From contig NZ_CP133269.1 of NCBI RefSeq assembly GCF_030915525.1, forward strand, positions 1,823,001 through 1,887,000: DNA of 64,000 nucleotides, given 5' to 3'. The DNA comes from Neobacillus sp. PS2-9. Its GTDB lineage: Bacteria > Bacillota > Bacilli > Bacillales > Cytobacillaceae. The notes under the pieces were generated by a model. That model made no database searches. It saw only the letters and a list, made by a program, of their open reading frames with translations, and was not told the DNA's origin. The translations under genes and the position numbers were made by a program. Of the stretch, positions 31,142 through 40,838 are shown piece after piece; position 1 is the stretch's first letter; every line of letters begins with the position of its first letter.

Positions 31142-31324
31142 TGCTGTGTTAAAGAACATTGTTGATTTTTATACCCTGTTGATTGGAGCGGAAGACGCGA
31201 AGACTCCTGTGGGAGTACGGTTCAGGGGAGACCCCGCAGGCGCTTTTCGCCGAGGAGGCTCGCCGAAACGCCCACGGAAAGCGAAGCGACTGGAGAGGAA
31301 ATCAACAGACAAGATTAACAGAAA
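31142..31324 (+). mobile_element. MITE-like element copy R4 (diverged)
   Basis: Ends are TGCTGTGTTAAAG and TTAACAGAAA, flanked by CTTTTTTT direct repeats (31134-31141 and 31325-31332). It is the most diverged copy. The outer stem GGCAC/GTGCC of the others is here GACGC/GCGAC, which has one compensatory A-T to G-C change and one mismatch. The core hairpin is GGCGCTTTTCGCC. It lies 16 bases after the ypiB stop. Confidence 0.85.
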
Positions 31325-31404
31325 CTTTTTTTATTTTGCTTTTGTTGTGTTGAAAAAATAATGATAATATATGGATAGTAATCAAAAAGGTTGGTGTAAA
31401 TAAA

Positions 31405-31869
31405 ATGAAATGGGTTCCACAAGATATAGAGACTTACATAACTGCGAAGGAATACGTAGATACTGCTATTATACCGCTTTATGCTGTTTCAGTTGGAGAG
31501 GATATGAAACAATCAGCCGCATCGGCTGAGTTTATTACTTTATTAACAAGTCATTTAGAAAGACAGTTTACAGGAAGAATATTATTATTCCCGCCTTTTA
31601 CTTATCTTAAAAATGAGGTGAGAGAAAAAAGTGTAACAACCTTACAGGAGTGGGAAAAGACGATTTCACAAGGATCATTTAAGCATTTGTTTTACATAAC
31701 ATCCGACATTGATTGGAGAAATCGGGAAGAAGAACTAAATGGCTCATTAATCTGGCTGCCAACTCTCCCGCTTGAACAGATGAATAATTCTCAGAAAATG
31801 GAAATGATTGATAGCCAAGTAAAACAGCTTTTTGTTCTTTTTACGCAAAAATGGCATGAAAATGAGTAA
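31405..31869 (+). CDS. ypiF: YpiF family protein (DUF2487)
   Basis: A 154-aa soluble protein, family DUF2487, with conserved WVPQDIETY near the N terminus and LIWLPTLPLEQM near residues 112-123. It precedes qcrA as in B. subtilis. Function is unknown. RBS AAAGGTTGGTG is close to the ATG; repeat R4 lies just upstream. Confidence 0.78.
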   Translation: MKWVPQDIETYITAKEYVDTAIIPLYAVSVGEDMKQSAASAEFITLLTSHLERQFTGRILLFPPFTYLKNEVREKSVTTLQEWEKTISQGSFKHLFYITSDIDWRNREEELNGSLIWLPTLPLEQMNNSQKMEMIDSQVKQLFVLFTQKWHENE

Positions 31870-32010
31870 AACTATTCATATTATATGTTTTTAAAATAGT
31901 ATGATATTGACCTTGCTTGCAGATTGATATATCATTGTTATGTCCTAGTTTTATATGTGTTTAATTTATTGTCCGCTGGACTTAACTTCGTGAATAGAGG
32001 GGGGATAATC

Positions 32011-32517
32011 ATGAGTAAAGAGCGCGTTTCAAGACGTCAATTTTTGAGCTACACATTAACAGGTGTAGGTGGTTTCATGGCAGCCGGCATGTTAATGCCA
32101 ATGGTTCGTTTTGCTGTGGATCCTGTATTAAAAGCCGAAGAAGGCGGAGACTTTATTGCAACAAAGCAAAAAGTTTCTGAAATAACAAAAGAACCAGTTC
32201 GAGTTGACTTTACCTTTAAGCAAAAGGATGCTTGGTATGAGTCAGAAGTAACGAATACGGCTTGGGTTTATAAGGGTGATGATGGAAAAATTGTGGCTTT
32301 ATCGCCAACTTGTAAACATCTAGGCTGTACAGTTAACTGGAATACCGACAAGGAACATCCAGGTCAATTCTTCTGCCCATGTCATTACGGCCGTTATGAG
32401 AAAAACGGTAAAAACATTGCAGGTACACCACCGTTAGCACCACTTGATTTGTATCCATACAAAGAAAAAGATGGGTACCTTTATTTAGGAAAAGCTCAAC
32501 CACGGAAGGAGGCGTAA
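32011..32517 (+). CDS. qcrA: Rieske iron-sulfur subunit of menaquinol:cytochrome c reductase
   Basis: A 168-aa Rieske protein of the bc complex. The twin-arginine motif SRRQFLSY (residues 8-15) and following hydrophobic segment indicate Tat-dependent membrane insertion. The [2Fe-2S] ligands are in CKHLGC and CPCHYG near residues 103-130. The RBS AGGGGGG supports the ATG at 32011 over the longer open frame. First gene of qcrABC; a possible promoter TTGACC...TATATC (31907-31933) has a short spacing. Confidence 0.95.
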   Translation: MSKERVSRRQFLSYTLTGVGGFMAAGMLMPMVRFAVDPVLKAEEGGDFIATKQKVSEITKEPVRVDFTFKQKDAWYESEVTNTAWVYKGDDGKIVALSPTCKHLGCTVNWNTDKEHPGQFFCPCHYGRYEKNGKNIAGTPPLAPLDLYPYKEKDGYLYLGKAQPRKEA

Positions 32518-32520
32518 TCA

Positions 32521-33195
32521 TTGTTAAACAAAATTTACGATTGGGTAGATGAACGTTTAGATATTACGCCTTTGTGGCGCGATATCGCAGACCATGAAGT
32601 ACCAGAGCATGTTAATCCAGCGCATCACTTTTCAGCGTTTGTTTATTGCTTTGGCGGTCTAACATTCTTCGTAACTGTCATTCAAATTTTATCTGGTATG
32701 TTTTTAACAATGTACTATGTACCAGACATTAAAAATGCTTGGGAATCAGTTTATTATCTTCAAAATGAAGTAGCTTTTGGACAAATCGTACGTGGTATGC
32801 ATCACTGGGGTGCAAGTTTAGTACTTGTCATGATGTTTTTACATACACTACGCGTCTTTTTCCAAGGTGCCTATAAAAAGCCTCGTGAATTGAACTGGGT
32901 TGTCGGAGTTCTTATTTTCTTCGTCATGCTTGGTTTAGGTTTTACAGGTTATTTATTACCATGGGATATGAAAGCGTTATTTGCAACTAAAGTTGGTCTT
33001 CAAATCGCTGAAGCTACTCCATTTATTGGAACTTATGTGAAGGTTCTACTAGCAGGTCATGAACACATCGTTGGGGCTCAGACATTAACTCGTTTCTTTG
33101 CAATCCACGTATTCTTCTTACCTGGTGCATTGCTTGGATTAATGGGAGCTCACTTTATCATGATTCGTAAGCAAGGTATTTCTGGACCACTTTAA
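32521..33195 (+). CDS. qcrB: Cytochrome b6 subunit of the bc complex
   Basis: A 224-aa cytochrome b6-type protein with four membrane helices. Heme histidines are found in MHHWGASLVLVMMFLHTLRVF (two of the four) and in the last helix RFFAIHVFFLPG. The start is TTG four bases after the qcrA stop, preceded by GGAGG. Confidence 0.95.
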   Translation: MLNKIYDWVDERLDITPLWRDIADHEVPEHVNPAHHFSAFVYCFGGLTFFVTVIQILSGMFLTMYYVPDIKNAWESVYYLQNEVAFGQIVRGMHHWGASLVLVMMFLHTLRVFFQGAYKKPRELNWVVGVLIFFVMLGLGFTGYLLPWDMKALFATKVGLQIAEATPFIGTYVKVLLAGHEHIVGAQTLTRFFAIHVFFLPGALLGLMGAHFIMIRKQGISGPL

Positions 33196-33254
33196 AATTA
33201 ATCTGACATAGTATATTTTTTCTAATCTCTACGGAAAAAGGAGGGGATTTCTCG

Positions 33255-34031
33255 ATGCATAAAGGTAAAGGTATGAAGTTCGTAGGCGATTCTCGTGTGT
33301 TAGCACCTGAAGCACGTAAACAGATGCTTCCTAAAGATTATTCAGAATACCCTGGTAAAACAGAGGCATTCTGGCCGAACTTCCTTTTGAAAGAATGGAT
33401 GGTAGGAGCTGTATTTCTAGTCGGGTATTTATGCTTAACAGTAGCACATCCAGCTCCGCTTGAAAGGATTGCTGATCCAACTGATACAGGATATATTCCA
33501 TTACCAGACTGGTATTTCTTGTTCTTGTACCAATTATTAAAATACTCATTTGCATCTGGTCCATATACAGTTATTGGTGCAATGATTATGCCTGGACTTG
33601 CTTTTGGAGGACTTTTATTGGCACCGTTCCTTGATCGTGGACCGGAACGCCGCCCAACAAAGCGTCCACTTGCTACTGGATTCATGTTATTGGCGCTAGC
33701 TTCCATCGTGTTTTTAACTTGGGAATCTGTTGCTACTCATGACTGGGCTGCTGCAGAACGTCAAGGTAAGATTGTTCCTAAAGTGGAAATCGATAAGTCA
33801 AGTGAAGGCTACCAAATTGCTAGTAAAAACACTTGTATAACTTGTCATGGTGAAAATCTACAAGGTGGTGCTGGTGCACCAACTCTTATTGGAACTGGTT
33901 TATCAGCTGATGAAGTAGCGAAGATTGCTAAGCAAGGAAAAGGCGGAAAAATGCCTCCAGGTATCTTTAAAGGTACTGATGAAGAGTTAAAGAAACTTTC
34001 AGAATTTATTTCTGGATTAGGTAAAGAATAA
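33255..34031 (+). CDS. qcrC: Fused subunit IV / cytochrome c subunit of the bc complex
   Basis: A 258-aa protein in which a subunit IV-like part with three membrane helices (about residues 50-165) is joined to a C-terminal cytochrome c domain. The single heme-binding CITCH motif is at residues 194-198 and the axial Met is in KMPPGIF. This fusion is the standard Bacillus arrangement. RBS AAAGGAGGGG. Confidence 0.95.
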   Translation: MHKGKGMKFVGDSRVLAPEARKQMLPKDYSEYPGKTEAFWPNFLLKEWMVGAVFLVGYLCLTVAHPAPLERIADPTDTGYIPLPDWYFLFLYQLLKYSFASGPYTVIGAMIMPGLAFGGLLLAPFLDRGPERRPTKRPLATGFMLLALASIVFLTWESVATHDWAAAERQGKIVPKVEIDKSSEGYQIASKNTCITCHGENLQGGAGAPTLIGTGLSADEVAKIAKQGKGGKMPPGIFKGTDEELKKLSEFISGLGKE

Positions 34032-34041
34032 GTAAATTCAG

Positions 34042-34072
34042 AAAAGCTGACGGGGAATCGTCAGCTTTTTTA
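34042..34072 (+). terminator. Terminator of qcrABC
   Basis: The perfect AAAGCTGACG / CGTCAGCTTT hairpin is followed by T. Confidence 0.9.
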
Positions 34073-34113
34073 TTACAATTGCTACAAAATAGAAATTGAA
34101 AAGGGGAGATTTT

Positions 34114-34707
34114 GTGCGTTGGGTTTATCCTCTCTTGGCAAATCGTTCAATCCTTCAAATCTTGCTTTTAATTAATATAGCAGGAACCATATATGGATAT
34201 TATTGGTACGGGTGGCAACTTAAGGAGACACCAGCCATTTTTCTTTTATTTGTACCCGACAGTCCAACTGCAAGTTTATTTTTTGTGTTTGTCCTTATTG
34301 CTTTTTTATTAAAGAAAAATTGGCCGATAATAGAAGCTTTAGCAATTGTTACACTTTTTAAGTACGGGATTTGGGCAGTTGTCATGAATATTTTAGTTTA
34401 CTTTGTTCAAGGAGAATTAGATTGGATTGGCTATATGCTAATTTTCTCTCATTTTGCGATGGCAGTTCAAGGACTATTATATGCGCCTTTTTACCGCTTT
34501 AGATGGTGGCATTTAATTGTTACGGCTATTTGGACTTTACATAATGATGTCATTGATTACGTATTTTTCATGTTGCCTAGTTATCATATGCTCAATCGCT
34601 TCACTCCACAGATTGGATACTTCACTTTTTGGCTCTCAATCGTTTCAATAGGGCTTGCATATTATTTTGTCATTCGACCTGAAAGATTCAAGCTTGAAAT
34701 AAAATAA
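34114..34707 (+). CDS. ypjA: YpjA family membrane protein (DUF1405)
   Basis: A 197-aa integral membrane protein with about six hydrophobic helices and conserved WYGWQL, FVPDSPTASL and HNDVIDYVF segments of DUF1405. AAAGGGGAG supports the GTG at 34114 over the TTG at 34096. Function is unknown. It lies just after qcrABC in all Bacillus. Confidence 0.82.
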   Translation: MRWVYPLLANRSILQILLLINIAGTIYGYYWYGWQLKETPAIFLLFVPDSPTASLFFVFVLIAFLLKKNWPIIEALAIVTLFKYGIWAVVMNILVYFVQGELDWIGYMLIFSHFAMAVQGLLYAPFYRFRWWHLIVTAIWTLHNDVIDYVFFMLPSYHMLNRFTPQIGYFTFWLSIVSIGLAYYFVIRPERFKLEIK

Positions 34708-34773
34708 CCAAACATGGTCTAACCTTGTCCAGCTTTTCATACATTTTAATAGTGATGAAAGGGGGGACAAGGA

Positions 34774-35568
34774 TTGAAAATGAAATGGTTACTTATATTT
34801 GCAATTGTCATTATGCTCACTCCCATAACTGTACATGCCGAACAGCAATCGCCAATGGAGAAGCTGGATGATATCTCTGATGAGGCTCTCCAAATGGTGA
34901 AGTTTCATAGATATGAGGATGCAAAAAAATTACTTGATTACTTTTCCGATCAGTTTATAAGTATTACTGGAACAGAAAAGCCTTTAACGATGGACGAGGT
35001 TAGGATTGTTAACACCTCCCATGATGAAGCGATGGAAGCCGCTGTTAGTCCCAATATGAAATATGAGGAAAGATTAAATAAACTAACAAAATTCCGTCTT
35101 GTCATTGATGCAATCGCAACTAGTCATCAACCCTTATGGACAGAAATGGAAGAACCAATCATGACTGCGTTTCACCAAGCGAAGGATGCAGCAATAAATG
35201 GTGATACGGCCCATTTTCACTCAAATTTTAATACTTTCTTATCATTATATAATGTCATATATCCAAGTATGAAAATCGATGTGTCAGTAGAAAATATACA
35301 AAGATTAGATGCCCGAATTGATTTTATTAATGAGTATCGTTCCCAGGTTATAACTAATACAGACAGCCAACAAGAGCTGACTGCACTTGATACAGATTTG
35401 AAAAATCTTTTTGCAAACATGGAAGAAGATGAAGCAGATCCATCACTATGGTGGGTCATTATTTCAACAGGCAGTATTATTATCATGACATTGTCTTATG
35501 TAGGTTGGCGTAAGTATCAGGGTGATAAAAATATGAAGAAAAACCGCTCAAGAGACCTAAAAGATTGA
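34774..35568 (+). CDS. ypjB: Sporulation protein YpjB
   Basis: A 264-aa protein with a signal peptide (residues 1-22, cut after VHA), a helical extracytoplasmic domain and one C-terminal membrane helix (about 226-245) with a short basic tail. It matches the YpjB sporulation family. The start TTG at 34774 is 7 bases after GAAAGGGGGG; ATG at 34780 is the alternative. Confidence 0.8.
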   Translation: MKMKWLLIFAIVIMLTPITVHAEQQSPMEKLDDISDEALQMVKFHRYEDAKKLLDYFSDQFISITGTEKPLTMDEVRIVNTSHDEAMEAAVSPNMKYEERLNKLTKFRLVIDAIATSHQPLWTEMEEPIMTAFHQAKDAAINGDTAHFHSNFNTFLSLYNVIYPSMKIDVSVENIQRLDARIDFINEYRSQVITNTDSQQELTALDTDLKNLFANMEEDEADPSLWWVIISTGSIIIMTLSYVGWRKYQGDKNMKKNRSRDLKD

Positions 35569-35626
35569 CGCATCTAATCGGCTTTACTAAAATGAATAGC
35601 ATCAAGAGCTGATTGGGAGGATCAAT

Positions 35627-36307
35627 ATGTTATACCTTGTTTACTTTGCAGTTATTATTCTTATTCCACTCTGGGCCCAATTTAAAGTTAAAAATACCTT
35701 TTCAAAATATTCTCGAGTTCCCTCTTCAACCTATGTTAGAGGGGCCGAAGTTGCCAGACAAATATTAAATTCTAATGGTCTCTTCAATGTATCAGTTGAA
35801 GAGGGCAGAGGTTTTTTAAGCGATCACTATGACCCAAGGACGAAGACCGTGCGTCTATCGCCTGAAAATTATCATGGTCACTCTATTGCTGCAGCTGCAG
35901 TGGCCGCACACGAATGCGGACACGCCATCCAAGACTCTGAGGGTTATGCCTTTCTACGCTTTCGACATGCGTTAGTTCCTGTTGCCAATATAGGATCAAA
36001 TTTTTCTTGGATTCTGATTATGATTGGAATATTTGCCCACCTGAGTGGGATGCTTTTACTTGGAATTATTTTTATGGCAGTAGCCGTTCTTTTTCAAGTT
36101 ATCACCCTACCTGTTGAATTTAATGCTTCGAACAGGGCGATGGATCAAGTAGTTTCTTTAGGCTTAGTAGGGAATGGCGAAGAAAGGGAAGCAAAAAAAG
36201 TTTTAAATGCAGCAGCTTTAACTTATGTAGCTGCAGCTGCTGTTGCTGTACTTGAATTATTAAGACTGGTACTTATCTTCACGGGTATGAATAGAAGTGA
36301 TGATTAA
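35627..36307 (+). CDS. YugP-type zinc metallopeptidase, membrane-bound
   Basis: A 226-aa membrane protein with the zinc-protease motif AAHECGHAIQ near residues 91-100 (HExxH), preceded by a hydrophobic N-terminal segment and followed by two or three membrane helices. It belongs to the YugP-like family of neutral zinc peptidases whose substrate is unknown. RBS GGGAGG. In B. subtilis the homologue yugP is elsewhere; here it sits between ypjB and ypjC. Confidence 0.82.
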   Translation: MLYLVYFAVIILIPLWAQFKVKNTFSKYSRVPSSTYVRGAEVARQILNSNGLFNVSVEEGRGFLSDHYDPRTKTVRLSPENYHGHSIAAAAVAAHECGHAIQDSEGYAFLRFRHALVPVANIGSNFSWILIMIGIFAHLSGMLLLGIIFMAVAVLFQVITLPVEFNASNRAMDQVVSLGLVGNGEEREAKKVLNAAALTYVAAAAVAVLELLRLVLIFTGMNRSDD

Positions 36308-36314
36308 TACAATA

Positions 36315-36344
36315 GAAAAGGCTGACTCCTGTCAGCCTTTTTTT
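36315..36344. terminator. Bidirectional terminator between the zinc protease gene and ypjC
   Basis: An AAAAGGCTGAC / GTCAGCCTTTT hairpin with loop TCCT overlaps the ypjC stop codon. It serves two convergent genes. Confidence 0.9.
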
Positions 36345-37215
36345 AATCGCCTATAGGCATTTTATTTTCATCCAGTGTAAATCCTTCTCCGTGAACATCA
36401 TGAACGACCGAAATTGAAATAAATGCGTGTGGATCAACCGAAGTAATTAAATTTTTAAGGCGGATTAACTCATTTTTAGCTACCACACAATATAAAACAT
36501 CACGTTCGTTTTTAGTATAAGAACCGTAACCTTTAAGAGCAGTAACTCCTCGATCCATTTCCTCCATAATTTTTTTGGAAATTTGTTCGTTTTTTTCAGA
36601 GATAATCATGGCTCCTCTAGCAGAGTACGCCCCTTCTTGCATGAAATCAATGACCCTTGCTCCCACAAAAACAGCGACTAACGTATACATAGCTTCTTTA
36701 TAATTTAAGTATGTAATTAATGAGAGGGTAATGACACATGCATCAAAAAGGAACATCGTTTTGCCCATGCCCCAACCAAAAAACTTTTGAGCAAGCCTAG
36801 CTATTATATCAACTCCACCAGTGGTACCTCCAAAACGAAAAATGATTCCTAAGCCAATCCCAGCGAAAACACCTGCAAATAAGGCAGCTAACGTTAAATC
36901 ACTCTTGAGGGGCATTTCTACAGGATTGCGTTGAAGTATCCATAGAAAAATGGAAACGCCAACGGTTCCGATGATTGTATATAAGAAAGCATTTCTTCCT
37001 AGCATCTTCCAACCGATAAAAAATAGGGGGATATTCAGTATTAGGTTTGTATAGGATGGATTCCAGCCAAACAAGAAGTAAAGCAATAGTGTTATTCCGG
37101 TGAAACCGCCTTCAGCAAGTTTATTTTGCATATTAAAATTAACTAGGCCGAATGAAAAAATGGCAGCGCCTAATAAAATGAAAAAAATATTTTTTATTTT
37201 AAGACCAAAAATCAT
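36343..37215 (-). CDS. ypjC: YitT family membrane protein YpjC
   Basis: A 290-aa membrane protein with five hydrophobic segments in the first 190 residues (YitT/DUF161) and a C-terminal cytoplasmic DUF2179 domain (about 225-285). GAGGAGG places the start at the ATG at 37215 (second of ATGATCATG), giving exactly the B. subtilis length. The open frame continues upstream without a ribosome site. It is the only minus-strand gene between ypzI and ponA. Transport substrate is unknown. Confidence 0.85.
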   Translation of the reverse strand: MIFGLKIKNIFFILLGAAIFSFGLVNFNMQNKLAEGGFTGITLLLYFLFGWNPSYTNLILNIPLFFIGWKMLGRNAFLYTIIGTVGVSIFLWILQRNPVEMPLKSDLTLAALFAGVFAGIGLGIIFRFGGTTGGVDIIARLAQKFFGWGMGKTMFLFDACVITLSLITYLNYKEAMYTLVAVFVGARVIDFMQEGAYSARGAMIISEKNEQISKKIMEEMDRGVTALKGYGSYTKNERDVLYCVVAKNELIRLKNLITSVDPHAFISISVVHDVHGEGFTLDENKMPIGD

Positions 37216-37418
37216 GATCATGCCTCCTCTTCCATATATTTCTCTCTTAGGGCGGTTCTTATTATAGCGAATTAATATGGTTAGAGCAATGCGAAGGCGA
37301 AAAGTACCTGTTACGAACGAAAACATTTGTAAATCAGCCTTAATTTAGCTAACATAAAAAAAGATATATATAGTAACTAAGTAAGATTTACTAGTGTTTT
37401 GGAAAGAGGTGAAACTAA

Positions 37419-37760
37419 ATGGCCGCAAAGTCAATGAAGGAACTTCAAAAAGAGGTTGATACATACATTGGGCAATTTAAGGAAGGTTATTTTAGTCCTC
37501 TGGCTATGCTTGCTAGACTAACTGAAGAGTTAGGAGAGTTAGCTAGAGAAATAAATCATTACTATGGTGAGAAACCAAAAAAATCAAGTGAAACTGAAAA
37601 GGCGATAGAGGAAGAGCTTGGCGATCTTCTTTTTGTAATCATCTGTTTAGCTAATTCCTTACATATCGATTTAGAAGAGGCTCATGATATGGTCATGCAC
37701 AAATTCAATTCAAGGGACAAGGACCGCTGGACAAAAATTAATCAGGATAATAGGGAGTGA
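37419..37760 (+). CDS. ypjD: MazG-like nucleotide pyrophosphohydrolase YpjD
   Basis: A 113-aa all-alpha NTP pyrophosphatase. The metal-binding [10 protein letters not shown] (about residues 33-42) and [12 protein letters not shown] (about 66-77) motifs give the ExxE...ExxD signature. RBS AAAGAGGTG. Its stop overlaps the open frame of dapB, so these are cotranscribed. Probably clears non-canonical nucleotides; substrate not shown by sequence. Confidence 0.88.
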   Translation: MAAKSMKELQKEVDTYIGQFKEGYFSPLAMLARLTEELGELAREINHYYGEKPKKSSETEKAIEEELGDLLFVIICLANSLHIDLEEAHDMVMHKFNSRDKDRWTKINQDNRE

Positions 37761-37765
37761 AGAAG

Positions 37766-38569
37766 ATGAGTAAAGTTAAGATAATTATTGCTGGCCCCCG
37801 TGGACGGATGGGGAGTGAGGCTGTAAAGCTTGTAACAAATACAGAACAGTTTGAACTAGTAGCGGTACTTGATCATAAATTTGATGGAATGATGCTTAGT
37901 GATATTGAGGGGTTTCAATCCATTTCAAGTGTCCCCGTGTATATTGACATTGTGAAATGTCTGGAAACCATAGAAGCAGATGTGTTAATTGATTTAACCA
38001 CTCCAGAGGTTGGTATGTACCATGCCAAAACAGCACTAGAATATAATGTCCGCCCAGTCGTGGGTACAACAGGTTTTTCCAAAGGGAATTTAGATGAATT
38101 ACAGCAAATTTGTGAAGAAAAGAAATTAGGTTGTATTATCGCACCAAATTTTGCAATCGGTGCAGTTTTAATGATGAAGTTTTCGCAGATGGCTGCTAAA
38201 TACTTTAACGATGTCGAAATTATTGAAATGCATCATGACCAAAAACTTGATGCCCCCTCTGGTACGGCAGTAAAAACAGCTGAGATGATCTCTGCTGTAA
38301 GAGCAGCAAAGAGACAGGGACATCCCAATGAAAAGGAAACACTACCTGGTGCACGCGGTGCAGAATTTGATGGGATGCACGTGCACTCTGTACGATTGCC
38401 TGGATTGGTTGCACATCAGCAGGTTTTATTTGGTTCAGATGGTCAGACATTAACCATTCGCCATGACTCTTACAACCGCAGCTCATTTATGTCAGGTGTA
38501 AAGGTAGCGGTAGAGTCAGTCATGAAGAATTCGTCCTTTGTATATGGACTTGAAAATATTTTAGAATAG
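37766..38569 (+). CDS. dapB: 4-hydroxy-tetrahydrodipicolinate reductase
   Basis: A 267-aa reductase of lysine, diaminopimelate and dipicolinate synthesis. NAD(P)-binding GPRGRMGSE is at about residues 8-16. The catalytic segment [15 protein letters not shown] lies near 155-170. TAGGGAGTG supports the ATG at 37766, giving the B. subtilis length. It supplies cell-wall and spore-core precursors. Confidence 0.96.
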   Translation: MSKVKIIIAGPRGRMGSEAVKLVTNTEQFELVAVLDHKFDGMMLSDIEGFQSISSVPVYIDIVKCLETIEADVLIDLTTPEVGMYHAKTALEYNVRPVVGTTGFSKGNLDELQQICEEKKLGCIIAPNFAIGAVLMMKFSQMAAKYFNDVEIIEMHHDQKLDAPSGTAVKTAEMISAVRAAKRQGHPNEKETLPGARGAEFDGMHVHSVRLPGLVAHQQVLFGSDGQTLTIRHDSYNRSSFMSGVKVAVESVMKNSSFVYGLENILE

Positions 38570-38578
38570 AGGTGAATT

Positions 38579-38998
38579 ATGAATATTTCATTAATAGCGC
38601 ATGATAATAAAAAAAATGATTTAGTACAATTTGTCACGGCATACCAAGAGATTTTTGGGAAACACACTTTATTCGCTACTGGAACCACTGGATTAAGAAT
38701 TAGCGAGGCCACTGGCCTACATGTAACACGTTTTCAATCTGGTCCGCTTGGTGGTGATCAGGAAATCGGTGCATTGATTGCAAAAAATAAAATGGATGCC
38801 ATCTTTTTCTTTCGTGATCCACTAACAGCTCAGCCACACGAACCGGATGTGACGGCTCTCGTTAGATTATGTGATGTGTATTCTATCCCTCTAGCAACTA
38901 ACATGGGTACGGCTGAATTACTGATTAGAGGATTGGAGCTAGGGTTAATCGATTGGAGAAATATTGTAAAAAAGACTGGTGACGAAAATGAAGAGTGA
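38579..38998 (+). CDS. mgsA: Methylglyoxal synthase
   Basis: A 139-aa enzyme turning dihydroxyacetone phosphate into methylglyoxal. It has IALIAHDN-like start (SLIAHDNKK), GTTGLRI and [14 protein letters not shown] with the catalytic Asp region FFRDPL. RBS AGGTGA. It directly precedes the bacillithiol genes; bacillithiol detoxifies methylglyoxal, so the neighbourhood makes functional sense. Confidence 0.94.
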   Translation: MNISLIAHDNKKNDLVQFVTAYQEIFGKHTLFATGTTGLRISEATGLHVTRFQSGPLGGDQEIGALIAKNKMDAIFFFRDPLTAQPHEPDVTALVRLCDVYSIPLATNMGTAELLIRGLELGLIDWRNIVKKTGDENEE

Positions 38999-39698
38999 AC
39001 ATTTACACATCCTTGCTTTTGGGGCCCATGCCGATGATGTAGAAATTGGCATGGCCGGTACCCTTTCGAAGTTTTCTTCAGAAGGAATAAGGGTAGGAAT
39101 TTGCGATTTGACGGATGCTGATCTTTCTTCTAATGGGAACGTTCAATTAAGAAAAGAAGAAGCAGCTCGTGCAGCAGAGATTTTAGGAGTATCCTACAGA
39201 GCTTCCCTTGCAATGCCTGACCGAGGATTATTCTTAAATGAAGACTACATAAAAGAAATAGTAAATGTCATAAGAACACATAAGCCCAAGATTGTATTTG
39301 CACCCTATTTTGAAGATCGTCATCCAGATCATGGTAATTGTTCCCGTCTTGTAGAGGAGGCGGTTTTTTCTGCAGGGATAAAAAAATATCATACAGGTAT
39401 AGAGATGGAGCCACATCGAGTAGAAAAAGTATATTTCTATATGATTAATGGGTTTCATAAGCCTGACTTTACTATTGATATTTCTCCATTCATTGATAAA
39501 AAACTTTCTGCCTTACGTGCTTACCGGAGCCAGTTTGAACAGAGTGATCAAAGTATTGAAACCCCATTGGTAAATGGATATATTGAAACGGTGGAAGCAA
39601 GAGAAAGAATGTTTGGGAAATTGGTCGGTGTAAGCTATGCAGAAGGATTTAAAACAAAAGTACCAGTACTCTTGGATCGTGATTTGATAGGAGATTAA
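38988..39698 (+). CDS. bshB1: Bacillithiol biosynthesis deacetylase BshB1
   Basis: A 236-aa zinc deacetylase of the LmbE/PIG-L type that removes acetate from GlcNAc-malate. The zinc motif [10 protein letters not shown] (about residues 11-20) and [10 protein letters not shown] (about 112-121) are intact. GGTGA supports the ATG at 38988, overlapping the mgsA end by 11 bases. Directly followed by bshA. Confidence 0.94.
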   Translation: MKSEHLHILAFGAHADDVEIGMAGTLSKFSSEGIRVGICDLTDADLSSNGNVQLRKEEAARAAEILGVSYRASLAMPDRGLFLNEDYIKEIVNVIRTHKPKIVFAPYFEDRHPDHGNCSRLVEEAVFSAGIKKYHTGIEMEPHRVEKVYFYMINGFHKPDFTIDISPFIDKKLSALRAYRSQFEQSDQSIETPLVNGYIETVEARERMFGKLVGVSYAEGFKTKVPVLLDRDLIGD

Positions 39699-39703
39699 CC
39701 ACA

Positions 39704-40828
39704 ATGAAACTTAAAATAGGTATTACTTGTTATCCAACTGTTGGAGGATCGGGAGTAGTAGCAACAGAGTTGGGTAAGATGCTTGCAGAAAGTGGACATG
39801 AAATTCATTTCATTTCTTCGAGCATGCCGTTTCGGCTAAACAAAATGTATCACAATATTTATTACCATCAAGTTGAAGTAAATCAGTATTCAGTTTTTCA
39901 ATACCCACCATATGATATTGCTTTAGCTAGTAAAATGGCGGAGGTTGCAAATCGAGAAAAACTAGATGTTCTTCATGTCCATTACGCAATCCCACATGCT
40001 GTTTGTGCTATACTAGCCAAACAAATGAGTAATCGAGATATTAAGATTGTCACCACCTTACATGGGACGGATATTACTGTGCTGGGTTATGACCCATCCT
40101 TAACAGATGCGATTAAATTTGGAATTGAAAAATCTGATGCTGTGACTGCGGTATCGAACGCACTAGTGAATCAAACGTATGAACTTATTCATCCGGATAA
40201 ACAAATCGAAACGGTTTATAATTTTATTGATGAACGAATTTACAAAAAGACTGATTCCTCATCATTGAAAGCTGAATTTGAAATAAAAGAGAACGAAAAG
40301 GTCATTATCCATGTTTCGAACTTCCGAGCAGTTAAAAGAGTTCAGGATGTCGTGAAAACTTTTGCGAAAATATCTGCAGTCATGCCTGCTAAACTATTAT
40401 TAGTCGGTGATGGTCCTGAAATATCCATCGTGTGTAAACTTGTTAAACAGCTTGCACTGGAAGATCAAGTGATTTTTCTTGGAAAACAAGAGAATCTTGA
40501 GGAATTGTATTCCATTAGTGATTTGAAACTATTGTTGTCTGAAAAGGAAAGCTTCGGGCTCGTGGCTTTAGAGGCCATGGCTTGTGGGGTGCCTTGCATT
40601 GGTACGAATGTGGGTGGAATACCAGAAGTAATTCAACAAGGTCAAAACGGATTTATATGTGAGGTAGGAGATATAGAGGATATTTCCACTAAAGCCATTT
40701 CATTGTTAAGTGATCCTCGACTTCATCTTGATTTTTCTAATCGCGCCATGGAAACAGTAAAAACAAAATTTATGGCCGACAAAATTGTAGAACAATACGA
40801 ACAAATATATTTTAAATTAATGAATTAA
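39704..40828 (+). CDS. bshA: Bacillithiol biosynthesis glycosyltransferase BshA
   Basis: A 374-aa GT-B glycosyltransferase (family GT4) joining UDP-GlcNAc to L-malate. It has N-terminal [15 protein letters not shown], the [11 protein letters not shown] segment, and the C-terminal [19 protein letters not shown] nucleotide-sugar motif. It is 5 bases after bshB1 and probably coupled with it. Confidence 0.95.
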   Translation: MKLKIGITCYPTVGGSGVVATELGKMLAESGHEIHFISSSMPFRLNKMYHNIYYHQVEVNQYSVFQYPPYDIALASKMAEVANREKLDVLHVHYAIPHAVCAILAKQMSNRDIKIVTTLHGTDITVLGYDPSLTDAIKFGIEKSDAVTAVSNALVNQTYELIHPDKQIETVYNFIDERIYKKTDSSSLKAEFEIKENEKVIIHVSNFRAVKRVQDVVKTFAKISAVMPAKLLLVGDGPEISIVCKLVKQLALEDQVIFLGKQENLEELYSISDLKLLLSEKESFGLVALEAMACGVPCIGTNVGGIPEVIQQGQNGFICEVGDIEDISTKAISLLSDPRLHLDFSNRAMETVKTKFMADKIVEQYEQIYFKLMN

Positions 40829-40838
40829 GGTGAAGTGT